A stretch of 64,000 nt of DNA, taken from Calcarisporiella thermophila CBS 279.70 (lineage: Eukaryota > Calcarisporiellomycota). Below are positions 32,772 through 44,221 of this stretch, piece by piece. The notes below the pieces were generated by a model, which worked only from the letters and a program-made list of their open reading frames with translations, did no database searches and was not told where the DNA came from. The stretch is taken from positions 458,213 to 522,212 of the forward strand of contig NW_027192199.1 in assembly GCF_041956535.1 (NCBI RefSeq), given 5' to 3'. Made by a program: the position numbers and the translations under genes. Position 1 is the first letter of the stretch. Each line of letters begins with the position of its first letter.

Positions 32772-35700
32772 ATGGTTTCATCAACTACCCGCACTGCCAA
32801 TATTGTAGTTTTGCCTGGTGATGGTGTCGGTCCTGAGGTGACTACCGAGGCCATTAAAGTGCTAAAATTGATCGCAGAACGAAGAGGGCAGAACCTCGGG
32901 CTAGACTTTCAGTTCGTTGAGGATAAAATTGGAGGTTGTGCGATTGATGCACATGGTATGTATACCACCTACTTAACAAAAATTTTGCCTTTATCTTACC
33001 TGCTCTTTCTACTCCTATTTAGGCTCCCCACTCTCAGATGTAACCCTTGAAAAATGCAAGCAGGCGGATGCCATCCTCCTAGGTGCTGTCGGTGGCCCAC
33101 AATGGCCGCGTCCTATCGATCCCTCGGATCCTTCTAAAGGTCTAACTCCGCGGCCTGAAGAAGGGCTCCTTAAGCTCCGAAAAGCTCTCGATCTCTACGC
33201 AAATCTTCGTCCAGTTTCTTTCGCAAGTGATGCTCTCCTACGTCTGTCACCCCTCAAGGAAAATGTGGTACAAGGCACAGAATTCGTCTTCGTCAGAGAG
33301 CTGGTAGGAGGAATATACTTTGGACAGCGCAAAGAAGGTGATGCAGATGGAAAAGCTTTTGATACACTCCCATACTCAACCGAGGAGATCCAGAGAGTCA
33401 CTCGACTCGCAGCATACTTGGCTCGAAAGCAAAGTCCTCCTGCAACCATTCATTCAGTAGATAAGGCCAATGTTTTGGCCACTTCAAGACTCTGGCGCAA
33501 AATAGTGACCGAAACCTTGCAGAGAGAATTTCCGGACGTGCCATTTGATCATATTCTCGTGGATGCTGCAGCAATGCACATGATTTCAAATCCTAAGAAG
33601 CTAAACGGCGTAGTGCTTACGGAGAATATGTTTGGAGATATCTTGAGCGACGAGGCGAGCGTCATCCCTGGAAGCTTGGGACTACTTCCGTCAGCTTCAC
33701 TAAGTGGTCTACCCACTGGCCGCGGCCCATGTGTCGGATTGTATGAACCAATCCATGGGTCTGCACCCGATATCGCTGGCAAGGGAATTGCGAATCCTAT
33801 CGGAACCATTCTTTCTGCCGCTCTGCTGCTTCGATATTCTCTTGGTCTCGAAGCAGAGGCAAAGGCTATAGAAGATGCCGTTCGTAAAGTGCTTGATGAT
33901 ACTGACTTTGGAGGGTATGGAATTCGCACAAAAGATTTGGGGGGAGAGGCAACAACGCAAGCGGTTGGTGACAAAATAGTCGAGGTACTGGACGCAATTC
34001 TTGAAGGGATCAATGCTGCTGAGCGAACAGGCACGCTAGTAAAGCGGCCTTTGCTAATGACTCGCCCCCCTGGCCGGCGCCCCATGACCCTATGTGAGAA
34101 AATTATTACGCATTCTGCAATCGGATTGCCGACGCCTGGACACGTCTCACCTGGTGACATGGTATGCGTGAAAGTGGACTGGACGTTGGCATCAGAACTG
34201 ACCTGGAAAGGTATGGAGAAGACTTACGATGAGATGAAACGTCCCGGCGTGTATCGTAATGACCGCTTTTGGCTCGCAATTGATCATACCGTGGATCCCC
34301 GAATCAACGACCAACCCAAGCCAAGAGAGTTGATCGCCGCGTCAGAGAGCTTTGCGAAGGAAGCAAAACTGCTTGATTTCCATCGTCCGAACTACTCGAT
34401 TTTGCACACTGAGTTCTACCGAGAACGAGCTCAGCCTGGTCAGATGATTATTGGAGCTGATTCACACAGCTGCTCGGCAGGTGGACTGGGTAATTTCGCT
34501 GTGGGTTTGGGTGCCGCTGATGTTGTGATGCCTCTTGTTACTGGCGAAACTTGGTTTAAAGTACCAGAAACAGTTGAGGTGAAGTTCGTCAACGCACCAC
34601 CATTTGGAATCGGAGGAAAAGACGTCATCCTTTATGTCCTCGGAGAGCTTAAACGCAACACTGTTGCATTTGAGCGAGCAGTAGAATATACAGGGCCTGG
34701 GCTCCGATACCTAAGCTGTGATGCACGCTTTGCAATTGCAAACATGACGACCGAATTTGGTGGAATTGCCGGAGTAGTCGAACCAGATGAACAGACTGCC
34801 GCGTTCATCGCAAAACGTAAAAACCCTGCTCACAAAAATTCTGCTCTGTATTTCAAAGCCGATCCCGATGCCCAATATGCCGAGTCACACGTAATAGATC
34901 TGTCGAAAGTGGACTCGCTAGTAGCCATTTACCCTTCGCCTGACAACGTTGTTCATGTGGATGAGGTTGCTGGAAAGATGAAGCTCGACGGTGTCTTTAT
35001 TGGCGCGTGTACTACTGCGGAAGAAGATCTAATTCTCGCAGCACTTGTTCTCGAACAGGGATTGAAACGTGGTATGGTGCCTTCCATCCACGGCAAACGC
35101 AAGGTCACCCCTGGCTCCGTTCCAATCATCGCTAAACTCCGTCGTCTCAATCTGCTTCAGATCTACGAGGCGGCTGGTTTCGAGATAGGTGCTCCTGGCT
35201 GCTCTTACTGCATTGCAGTGGCAGCAGACAAAGCTGATGAGGGTGAAGTTTGGCTATCGAGCCAGAACCGTAATTTCAAGAACCGGATGGGTAAGGGGGC
35301 AATTGGCAACCTTGCATCTGCAGCCACCGTTGCAGCGTCATCCTTTGAGATGAACGTGCGTAACCCCCGTGACTTGCTTGATGCCATTGATCGTAAGCGA
35401 TACGAGGAGATGCTCGAGATTTGGCTCGACAAGGCCGAGCCGGTGGTTTACTCTGAACCTAACCCTGTTCTTTCAAATCCGGCTGATTCGTCGCATGGCT
35501 CTGAAGTTGCAAACACAGTGGCTGCTGCCGCAGCCGATGAGGGCAGCAACTATCTTCCTGATGTGGTTTCGGGTAAAGTGCAGCTCTTTGGTGACCACAT
35601 CGACACCGATGCTATCATTCCTGCACCTTTCATGCCCGGGAAGGATGACGAGGACCTAGGGACTCACTGTTTCGAATTTTTCCGCCCAGAATTCCGGGAG

Positions 35701-36228
35701 AAGGTGAAGCAAGGCTTCGATATCGTAGTTGCAGGTGTTGGTAAGTGAAGAAAGATTTATTGATATATCCTTTGGTGTGTTAATGTACTAATTTAAAATT
35801 CTATTTTAGGATTTGGCTCTGGTTCCTCTCGTGAGGAAGCACCTCGTGCTCTCCGTGGTATCGGCTGTAAGGCAGTAATTGCTAGGTCATATGCTTACAT
35901 CTATGGTCGCAATCAGCCAAACATGGCTCTTCTTGGTATCACCGTCACCGATGACGAGTTTTATAAGCTTGCTCAGGAGGGCTCCTCGGTCACGATTAAT
36001 GTGCCGAAGCGCACCGTCTCAGTTGAAGGGCGCGAATTTCCCTTCCACCTCTCTCACATGGAGGAGCAGCTGATCCGTGGCGGCGGTGTAACGGCTATGT
36101 TCAAGAAGTATGGAAACAAGTTGTTCAGAGTTGCAACTGCTGGCGCGGCGGCCTCTGCGGGCGGAGGTGCGGGATGTGCAACCGCATGCGAAACGGGAGC
36201 AGAAGAGCAGAAGACGCTTGGCTGGTAA
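32772..36228 (+). CDS. Fused 3-isopropylmalate dehydrogenase and isopropylmalate isomerase (large and small domains)
   Basis: One 1,106-residue protein from three exons (32772-32955, 33023-35740, 35810-36228; 3,321 nt). Residues about 1-375 are isopropylmalate dehydrogenase: [111 protein letters not shown]. Residues about 400-860 are an aconitase-family isomerase large domain: [40 protein letters not shown], with iron-sulfur ligand cysteines in [12 protein letters not shown] and [15 protein letters not shown]. After a linker, residues about 900-1106 are the small swivel domain: [40 protein letters not shown]. The tail is Ala/Gly/Cys-rich, ending TLGW. The protein would convert 2-isopropylmalate through 3-isopropylmalate to the oxoacid, the last two pathway-specific leucine steps. 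No targeting peptide: cytosolic. Dehydrogenase and large domain are joined within one uninterrupted exon. Confidence 0.95.
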
Positions 36229-36453
36229 ACTCGGAACTTGAACTCCCCATTTCCATCAGATTCAACAAAAACAAATAGCCAAAATTTTAATGTGTTCATA
36301 CAAAAGGGTTTGTCCCAATTTTCGATTTTCAATAGTAGTTGGTAAAACTTTTTCATGTTCAAAATAAACTAGCATTTCTATATTTGATATTCAACTCACC
36401 ACCAAACAAGTTGCGAGAATATGGGGGAAAAAGAGTCTCCTTGGGTATCAGCA

Positions 36454-37451
36454 CTAGTGTTGCAGCGAGGGAGGCAACCAAATCCCCAGTTCTTTTCTCA
36501 ATTCCTCTATATTCTGTTCCATTCTTTCTTCGAAATAGACGCACAACAACGGCTTGCAGGCAGAACCGCATTCCACGGCCCAGGGCACATAGTGTTGAAA
36601 CAATCGCGAGAGCTCTTGTTGAGACAGCCGCAGCGGGCCAATAAGCGAGCTCATTAAGGTCATAGGAAGCCCGGTTTGAGTAAGCTCGAACCATTTCAGC
36701 GCTATCTCTCCCTCCACCGTAATGGGCAGTCCGGTAAGAGTGTGAGTGAAATCGTGGGTTTCACGGTAACGACGCATTACATACGCAAGCTCTTCGTTAT
36801 CCACATAGTGAACCTATCTCAGACTAAAGTATTAGCCCACTAGCCAGTGATCAAAATGGGTTCAAAATAGCCACCTTTGTCCTGGTGTCCGGCGATATTC
36901 CTTCCTCATCCATAAATCGCACATATTCTCTGCCGAATGTACCATCAGGAAGTTGCCGTAATCTATCAAGATTAATGGTCTGCGAATTGACAACTGGTCG
37001 CTCCCTCAATACCCGACGACTTGTAGTATCAGAAAGCATTTGGTCTCTTAGACGAGAAAGGAAGATGCCTCCTGCCGTGGTTTCTCCTAATGCAGCCACC
37101 ATGTCTGGAAAGAAAATTGTTCACTATATTGCAATAATGGAATGGAATAATCTTGATGCTGCCAACCTTGACGCGTAGGATCGAACAATGCAGCAAAACC
37201 GGCTTTTACCGCAAGTGCAGCCTTTTCGATTGTGGTTGTAGGGACATGTGTGTCATACAATTTGTCCAATGTTGATTTGGAAGGTGTCCTCATTTCTTCT
37301 TGACTTTGCCACCTCGCACCTAATGAGAATCGCAGCTAGATGATAGATAGTAAATTAAGCGAAGTGAGGCTAGATGAAAATTACCCAGGCTGCTAAACGC
37401 ACGTCGGGAGTGTTCAAACGCACAGCGCCTTTGTAAAATTAATCTTAGCAT
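36454..37451 (-). CDS. COQ4: Ubiquinone biosynthesis protein COQ4
   Basis: Organises the CoQ synthome on the matrix face of the inner membrane. ATG 37451 gives a typical presequence (MLRLILQRRCAFEHSRRAFS). Then STLDKLYDTHVPTTTIEKAA, LAVKAGFAALFDPTRQG, the exon MVAALGETTAGGIFLSRLRD with RRVLRERPVVNSQTINLDRL and FGREYVRFMDEEGISPDTRT, and the last exon VDNEELAYVMRRYRETHDFT. The zinc-ligand motif HDxxH-x11-E is intact (HDFTHTLTGLPITVEGE). Ends ELGIWLPPSLQH. Length of about 260 residues is usual. Head to head with UTP7, 173 bp between ATGs. Confidence 0.92.
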
Positions 37452-37624
37452 AATGCCTAATATGTTTTATCACTTGAGCATCATTCAGAAACTTCCTCAG
37501 CAGCAACATTCGATTTGATTTGATTTGCAAATTTGATAGTCACAAAAAGTTGTTTACTCTCGATAATTTCATTACTCTACATTCCTCCTCTGCTACCTGT
37601 AAAATTCAGGAGTTTATACCGATC

Positions 37625-39890
37625 ATGACGGAACCATTAGGGGAGGGCTTTGCCGAGAAAGTGGATAGAGCAATTCAAGAAGAAATAGAAGAAGATTTGA
37701 ACCAGGAACTATCTGGTATATAGCCGGGCTATTTGCCTCAATTAAACAGGATCTAACTCTGACTATTCCGTTATCAATAGATAATGAGCTTTCTGGATCG
37801 GAGAGACATCCTGCTAATGACAAGCAAAAGAAGAAGAAGAAGAAAAAAGTTCCCATGCCCGAATCGGCCCCCAAGTACATGCGTGGTCAGCCGCAATCAT
37901 TGAAGGTATTTCTATAGCAGTCTATCATTTGATCAATTATTATGACTGATCTGTCGAACCTTGGATGAATCGAATAGGATATCAAAGATAAAAAGCTCAA
38001 AGGCAATTTAAAGCGCCTCGAAAAGCGGTATCGCGATGCGGCCTATAAAGCAGCGAGCTCTGAGCTACTTCTCACTGAAGAAGCTGGTTATCTTGAAGCC
38101 GAAGGAATGGAACGCACTTACAAGTTCACGCAACGGGAACTTGTCGAAAATCTGGACATAAATAGCGCAGGAAAATACTTCAATCTGAAGCTCGATACAT
38201 TTGGTCCCTATTCTTTGGATTATACCCGCAATGGAAGGTAAATTATTCAATCTTTAAATTACAAAAGCGATGTTTTTTTTCTTACAACACAGTGTATAGA
38301 CACTTGGCTATCGCAGGTAGAAAAGGTCACATTGCAACCTTTGATTGGCAGTCTGGGCGGCTGGGCTGCGAATTGCATCTAAAGGAGACAGCAAGGGATA
38401 TTAAGTAAGCATTAGTGCGATGAATATATATTCCGGTATTTTTCAGAGCTAACTGTTCTTTTTACAATTAAAAATATAAACAACTTAAAGATGGCTACAT
38501 AATGAAACATTATTCGCGGTTGCGCAAAAGAAATACACATATATCTACGATCATACCGGGCTTGAAGTCCATTGTCTAAAAAAGCACATTGAAGTGAATC
38601 GCCTCGAGTTTCTCCCCTACCATTTCCTCTTAGTGTCCGTGGTATGTGTGCGGTTACATTTGCTTTCATTGCTCAAATTCTGTTTAATAATTCACTAAAT
38701 TAATTCCTCTTCAGGGTAATGCTGGCTACTTAAAATACCAAGATACATCTACTGGACAATTGGTTGCCGAGCTGCGAACAAAACTCGGCCGCTGCGATGC
38801 AATGACTCAAAATCCGTACAATGCAATCATCAATCTTGGACATGCAAATGGAACAGTGACAATGTGGAGTCCAACCATGTCGGAGCCACTTGTGAAGATG
38901 CTCTGCCACAAGGGACCCGTACTCTCACTGGCAGTGGATAATGGGGGACGGTAAGTACTGATTTAACTATTGTTTCCATAACAATGCAATTAGAGTTGGG
39001 TATTTTTTTTGTCCATACTTTCTTACTAGCTATTTAGCAACCTCGGGCCTGGACGGGCGCCTCAAGATCTGGGACATTCGCACCTATAAACCACTTCAAG
39101 ACTACTATATTCCAACCCCAGCACAGTCACTCTCTATCTCTCAGCGGGGGCTTCTTGGCGTTGGGTGGGGCCCGCATGTCAGCGTATGGAAGGATGCATT
39201 TGTGTCCAAACAACCTGGGCCATACATGACACATCTACAGCCGAGTACACAGATACAGGATCTGCACTTTTGTCCGTACGAGGATGCTCTCGGATTTGGT
39301 CACAGCGGGGGGATTACGAGTATTGTTGTCCCTGGAGCTGGAGAACCTAACTTCGATGCGTTAGAAGCAAATCCATTCCAGAACAAGAAGCAGCGGCAAG
39401 AAGCCGAAGTTCACAGTCTTTTGGACAAGGTATACTCTACTCTGCTAGTGTTCTCGACACCAGCCTAAGTTAACCTGCTTCTTTTACAGATACAACCTGA
39501 GATGATCATGCTGGACCCCAACTTTATTGGCACCCTACATCGCGATCGCCCAGCTAGTCGCCAGAAAGGTGAAGCAGAGGAAGAGAAGCCTAAGGAAAAG
39601 CTTGAGATTCGTTCACGCACGAGAGGGAAAAATTCGTCGTTGCGACGCTACCTCCGAAAGAAACAGAAGAATGTGATTGATGCGAAGAAGGTAAACAGGC
39701 AGCTTCTTCTTGGCTAACTAAAAGCATATGCATTGATTTACTGATATCATTCCTGATTTTTTAGATGATGGTTCAAGAGCGGCTGCAAAAAGAGAAAGAG
39801 GAGCGCCAAAAGCGCGTTCGAGGAGAGATGGAGAAAGATGACAAACCTTTTACAGCGCTTGATCGATTTACAAAAAAGCAGAAAGCTTGA
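37625..39890 (+). CDS. UTP7: U3 snoRNP/SSU processome WD-repeat protein (UTP7/WDR46)
   Basis: Nucleolar 18S rRNA processing factor. The conserved part starts [16 protein letters not shown], then [42 protein letters not shown]40 repeats follow: [80 protein letters not shown]. The BING4CT domain has [20 protein letters not shown] and [20 protein letters not shown] with [21 protein letters not shown] Lys/Arg/Glu-rich tail ends [11 protein letters not shown]. The first two exons do not join in frame with the obvious donor (GTATAT after 37716): phase 0 is needed, and only a weak donor (GTGGAT near 37658) gives it, so the N-terminal 30-60 residues are uncertain. Confidence 0.88.
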
Positions 39891-40271
39891 ATTTTTTTCC
39901 GATTATGTCCATTTGACTCTCTTTTTATTGTTTAATTTAAACACATCGGTTAATATTTCAACTGTTATCATCAAAAAGAGAGCTCGCCCAAATTGATGGC
40001 ATCCATTGGTAGAAAAGAACGAATATAGATTCTGATTTCTAAAAGGTAGCTCAACTCGGAAAGGGAATTGATATCAAGATTATATATTTCTGTTAGGGTG
40101 GCTAATAAATATATGTCCATCGTAAATACAGAGGGAGAGTTAAAAGGAAAAGGTGAAATATAACACAGAAGAAGCTCACTATTTGCACACATGCAAACAA
40201 ATATAACCACTCATTTTTGAGGAGGAAATCATTCGAACTATTGCATCAGTGATTTCAAAGGGGTGATTTGC
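39891..40271. other. Convergent intergenic region
   Basis: Between UTP7 and the small minus-strand gene; no gene recognised. Confidence 0.5.
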
Positions 40272-40586
40272 CTACTGCGACTTAGCATTGCGCTCTTTCT
40301 CCACCAACTCTGAGCTCAACAATTGCGCAATATCCTCAATTCCTTCGAAAGTAAGATGCTCTTCATTGCGCTTGGCATCGAGCTCGCCCTGTAAGTTGAG
40401 CTCTACATCGCCTTCGAAGCTCGTTTTTGTTTGGCCACGCTCGGCCTTGAGGCGGTGCAAGGCAAAAGCCGTGCTGGCAAGCAGTGATTCTTGGTTGGAA
40501 TATGATGTGTGAGAATATGCGGTGGATTGAATGGGATGATAGTAACGAGAATGAGTGCGAAGGGAGTGACGGAAGGAGTTGAACAT
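40272..40586 (-). CDS. Small putative mitochondrial protein, hypothetical
   Basis: 104 residues from ATG 40586 (MFNSFRHSLRTHSRYYHPIQ). The N-terminus is Arg/His/Ser-rich with no acidic residues, like a mitochondrial presequence; the rest is charged and helical (FALHRLKAERGQTKTSFEGD, VELNLQGELDAKRNEEHLTF, GIEDIAQLLSSELVEKERNA). A pyrimidine tract and AG (tttttatcag) lie about 20 bp upstream of the ATG on the minus strand, so a 5'-UTR or coding exon may precede it. Family not recognised. Confidence 0.5.
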   Translation of the reverse strand: MFNSFRHSLRTHSRYYHPIQSTAYSHTSYSNQESLLASTAFALHRLKAERGQTKTSFEGDVELNLQGELDAKRNEEHLTFEGIEDIAQLLSSELVEKERNAKSQ

Positions 40587-42907
40587 CTGCTGAAAGGCTC
40601 TGATAAAAAAGTAGATAGGGAAAAACACGCGTAAAGAGATAAAAGGGAAGGGAGATAGTGTGAGACCAGAACAGTGGGATAGAAAGAAGAAAAAGGCAGG
40701 ATGGGAGCTGGTTTACCGATAAATAGGCGAAATTTTAGAGTAGATAAGAATCCGGACCGATCCTATTGGCCGATAGCGATAGGTGAGGAGGGGTCATGTG
40801 CTATCCTGTTGGAGATTCACATGCTTCGAAGGAATTGTAGCCTACCTTATCTCTACCCTAATAAGGCAAGATGGACAACACAACTTGCCCTGACGCTATT
40901 GGATGCAATGTGACTCGCATCTCTCTAACTGATGCAACAGATTATCATTCCGCCCGCATCTGTCTTCTTTCTTGGTGTAGACCACGCAGTCCCATCTCCC
41001 CTGCCATATTGCAAGCTAGATTGCGTGCAGCGTGCCTTTCTTGCTTCTATAGTAAATGGCTCTGACAATTGCACTGCAATGTTTAAACCTGGACTTGAAT
41101 GTCTTGGCGAGGAGAAATAATGTCACAGGTGTAGGGATTAGAGGCAGATGCTCGAGAAAATGAGAAGAAATAAACTCAGACTACAAAGTGGTAGCATCAG
41201 CGGAGAATGTAATGGCCTATTCTATGTAGATGGGTCGAATCTAGTCAAAGAAGTAATAGATCTTGGCTCCAGCTTTATTATGTATGAGATACTGCATGTT
41301 TACATGGAATTAACTTCAGTCAGGATGCCGCTATTTACGCGAGAGTAATAAAAAAACTTACTCGAAATTAGGCCAAGGCGGACAGATCCAAAAGGATATC
41401 GAAGTAAGAGATAAAAAGGATTAATAGCCTTTATGCAGATTTCAGCTGCATCATGATGCATTTGTTGTTTATCAAGGATTAAGTTTTTTTTATAGATTAG
41501 GTTCCCTAATAGTTAGAGTCCAGTAAAAACTGCTTAGAAAACTTTAGCTTCAGGTTAGATTTGTAAAGAATGCAAGCCGTTTTCCCTTGTCAATCATGGG
41601 TTTCCTATCAATATAGCTTCATTTATACAAATAATCCTATTAATTTAATGACTTGCATATAATTATTACTATGGGCAACTGTGTGGGTTATTTTTTCTGC
41701 CTCAAAAGATAAATCTTGACAGATCTCTTTAGCAATAATGTAGAATGGCTTCTTTCCTCACCTGAGACACGTATTCCAACGTCCACTTGGCAGCTTAATC
41801 TGGAAGGAATGAATGTAGAGATTATGACTACGTCATAATCGCCCAGCTAATGCTTGACAGTATTCTATACCCCATTAGTTTCCTAGTTAGGTGAAGGTAA
41901 CCTATTTTAGTAGACACTATAATTGTTAATAAATAATTACTAAATTTCTATTTTATTGAATCCTTGACGTGAGACAGTAATAAGGGCAAGATATCCACTA
42001 TAGCCGTGTTGAAATAAGGTGTTTTCTCATACATTATATCTCTTAACCTTTCCCATTGATTAAAGGGTAACTGAGTTGTAATCATTTAAACCGTCTAATC
42101 GAACCGTTGTCCTTGTCAAGCAAAACCGTGTCTGTAATAACCGTTTCTCATCAAGTTCGTCTTCGAAAACGTTACTATCTCTTTGACGAGTTTTTGAACA
42201 AATTTGATAGGCCATCCGCAGGATTTCCAATTCTCCTGTACTGTTTCGTGGTGAAATATTACGGTAAGAGGAAGATACTTCGTCTAAACTTCTTCTTGCT
42301 GGGTACCCTGAGTGTAAAAACATCCTCAGCAAGGTCGAGTGTTCATTGCCAGCTGTTCCAGATCGGTATTCACGTTTTTACTTTTCGACCCTTTCCGTCC
42401 TGGCTATCTTACGTTTTACTTTCACTACTCGTCCATCCTTGCTCTACTATCGCTCCTAACCCATCACCACTTGTATCTGTAAACTTCACATCGACGGCTC
42501 CCTTCCATCGTATTGCTCTTTAGTACCAGCTCCGCTCCGCATCCGATCAACTCTTCCTGACAGTGCTACTCATCGTAGTCTCTAGAGTTTGCGGTTCCAT
42601 TCGGTACCCTTCAAGCAGCTAATTCAGGGCGTAGATCATACACGAAGAAATAGATCCTCATTTTCCCCTGAATGCCCAATTCCCGAACGTTTAATCCATG
42701 ACGCTACCCTCCACTTTACCTTCCAAACTCCCGAGTTGCACTCTTTTGAGACTCCTCACAGAGTTTTGCCCAGGTGCCCACTTTTGACTCGTTACGTTGC
42801 TTACCAAGTTGCTGCATTCCAACAACGATCCCACAACATTGCAAGCGACTTCTTCTGACCAACTTTGGCTAGTGTTTTACTTGATTTAAAACCTCGCAGC
42901 CAACTCA
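40587..42907. other. Gene-poor stretch up to the assembly gap
   Basis: 2.3 kb with no recognised gene. A 62-codon ATG frame at 40932-41120 (plus) has four cysteines, PYCKLDCVQRAFLASIV and NCTAMFKPGLEC, the last pair a CX9C. A minus-strand frame at 42060-42332 (EILRMAYQICSKTRQRDSNV) also looks somewhat coding. Neither can be extended over convincing splice sites. The last part before the gap (42,550-42,907) differs in texture from the neighbouring AT-rich DNA and may be the edge of a repeat that broke the assembly (inference). Confidence 0.4.
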
Positions 42908-43832
42908 NNNNNNNNNNNNNNNNNNNNNNNNNNNNNNNNNNNNNNNNNNNNNNNNNNNNNNNNNNNNNNNNNNNNNNNNNNNNNNNNNNNNNNNNNNNNN
43001 NNNNNNNNNNNNNNNNNNNNNNNNNNNNNNNNNNNNNNNNNNNNNNNNNNNNNNNNNNNNNNNNNNNNNNNNNNNNNNNNNNNNNNNNNNNNNNNNNNNN
43101 NNNNNNNNNNNNNNNNNNNNNNNNNNNNNNNNNNNNNNNNNNNNNNNNNNNNNNNNNNNNNNNNNNNNNNNNNNNNNNNNNNNNNNNNNNNNNNNNNNNN
43201 NNNNNNNNNNNNNNNNNNNNNNNNNNNNNNNNNNNNNNNNNNNNNNNNNNNNNNNNNNNNNNNNNNNNNNNNNNNNNNNNNNNNNNNNNNNNNNNNNNNN
43301 NNNNNNNNNNNNNNNNNNNNNNNNNNNNNNNNNNNNNNNNNNNNNNNNNNNNNNNNNNNNNNNNNNNNNNNNNNNNNNNNNNNNNNNNNNNNNNNNNNNN
43401 NNNNNNNNNNNNNNNNNNNNNNNNNNNNNNNNNNNNNNNNNNNNNNNNNNNNNNNNNNNNNNNNNNNNNNNNNNNNNNNNNNNNNNNNNNNNNNNNNNNN
43501 NNNNNNNNNNNNNNNNNNNNNNNNNNNNNNNNNNNNNNNNNNNNNNNNNNNNNNNNNNNNNNNNNNNNNNNNNNNNNNNNNNNNNNNNNNNNNNNNNNNN
43601 NNNNNNNNNNNNNNNNNNNNNNNNNNNNNNNNNNNNNNNNNNNNNNNNNNNNNNNNNNNNNNNNNNNNNNNNNNNNNNNNNNNNNNNNNNNNNNNNNNNN
43701 NNNNNNNNNNNNNNNNNNNNNNNNNNNNNNNNNNNNNNNNNNNNNNNNNNNNNNNNNNNNNNNNNNNNNNNNNNNNNNNNNNNNNNNNNNNNNNNNNNNN
43801 NNNNNNNNNNNNNNNNNNNNNNNNNNNNNNNN
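42908..43832. other. Assembly gap of 925 N
   Basis: All bases are N. The gap ends 23 bp before tRNA-Ser(AGA). Open frames made of X across it are artefacts. Confidence 1.
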
Positions 43833-43855
43833 CATAACACATCAGCCAATTCGAT

Positions 43856-43937
43856 GACAGCTTGACCGAGTGGTTAAGGTGTATGACTAGAAATCATATG
43901 GGCTCTGCCCGCGCAGGTTCGAATCCTGCAGCTGTCG
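43856..43937 (+). tRNA. tRNA-Ser, anticodon AGA
   Basis: 82 nt, no intron. Identical to the tRNA at 11668-11749 except for one base, the first anticodon position: loop CTAGAAA in place of CTCGAAA, giving AGA (reads UCU and, after A34 to inosine, UCC/UCA). Same GACAGCT/AGCTGTC acceptor stem, long variable arm and G discriminator; TTTTT terminator at 43940-43944. Confidence 0.97.
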
Positions 43938-44221
43938 TGTTTTTGATTTTTTGACAATATGAGGGAACAATGAAAGTTTAAGAATGAATGAGGGTCTGAT
44001 TCCTGGTGTTGCCGAAGGGCTCTTAAACTTTTTGGTAAGCCGATTGAACCTGAGCTCGAACATGGAACTTATATTTAGTTTATTCAATTATATATATTTT
44101 TCATAGTTTAAGATCAAAGTAGAAGGTGCTAGGAAACTTGCATTATATATATATAATGAAACCAATAACCATCTGGGCAAGAGCTTCGACACAGGAGTGA
44201 ATTTCGTTCAGCAATACAATA

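Noticed and set aside
33709-33960. Possible antisense gene inside the fusion
   Set aside because: No start context, motifs or splice sites; mirrors conserved dehydrogenase codons.
33195-34160. Long minus-strand frames opposite the LEU fusion (up to 203 codons)
   Set aside because: Shadows of the highly biased sense codons; the sense strand has full domain motifs.
42107-42858. Two plus-strand frames (138 and 89 codons) before the gap
   Set aside because: No recognisable motif, irregular composition and no splice continuity; the complementary strand looks no better.
42801-43857. Open frames of 314-344 codons spanning the gap
   Set aside because: They consist of X residues from the N run; no evidence of coding.
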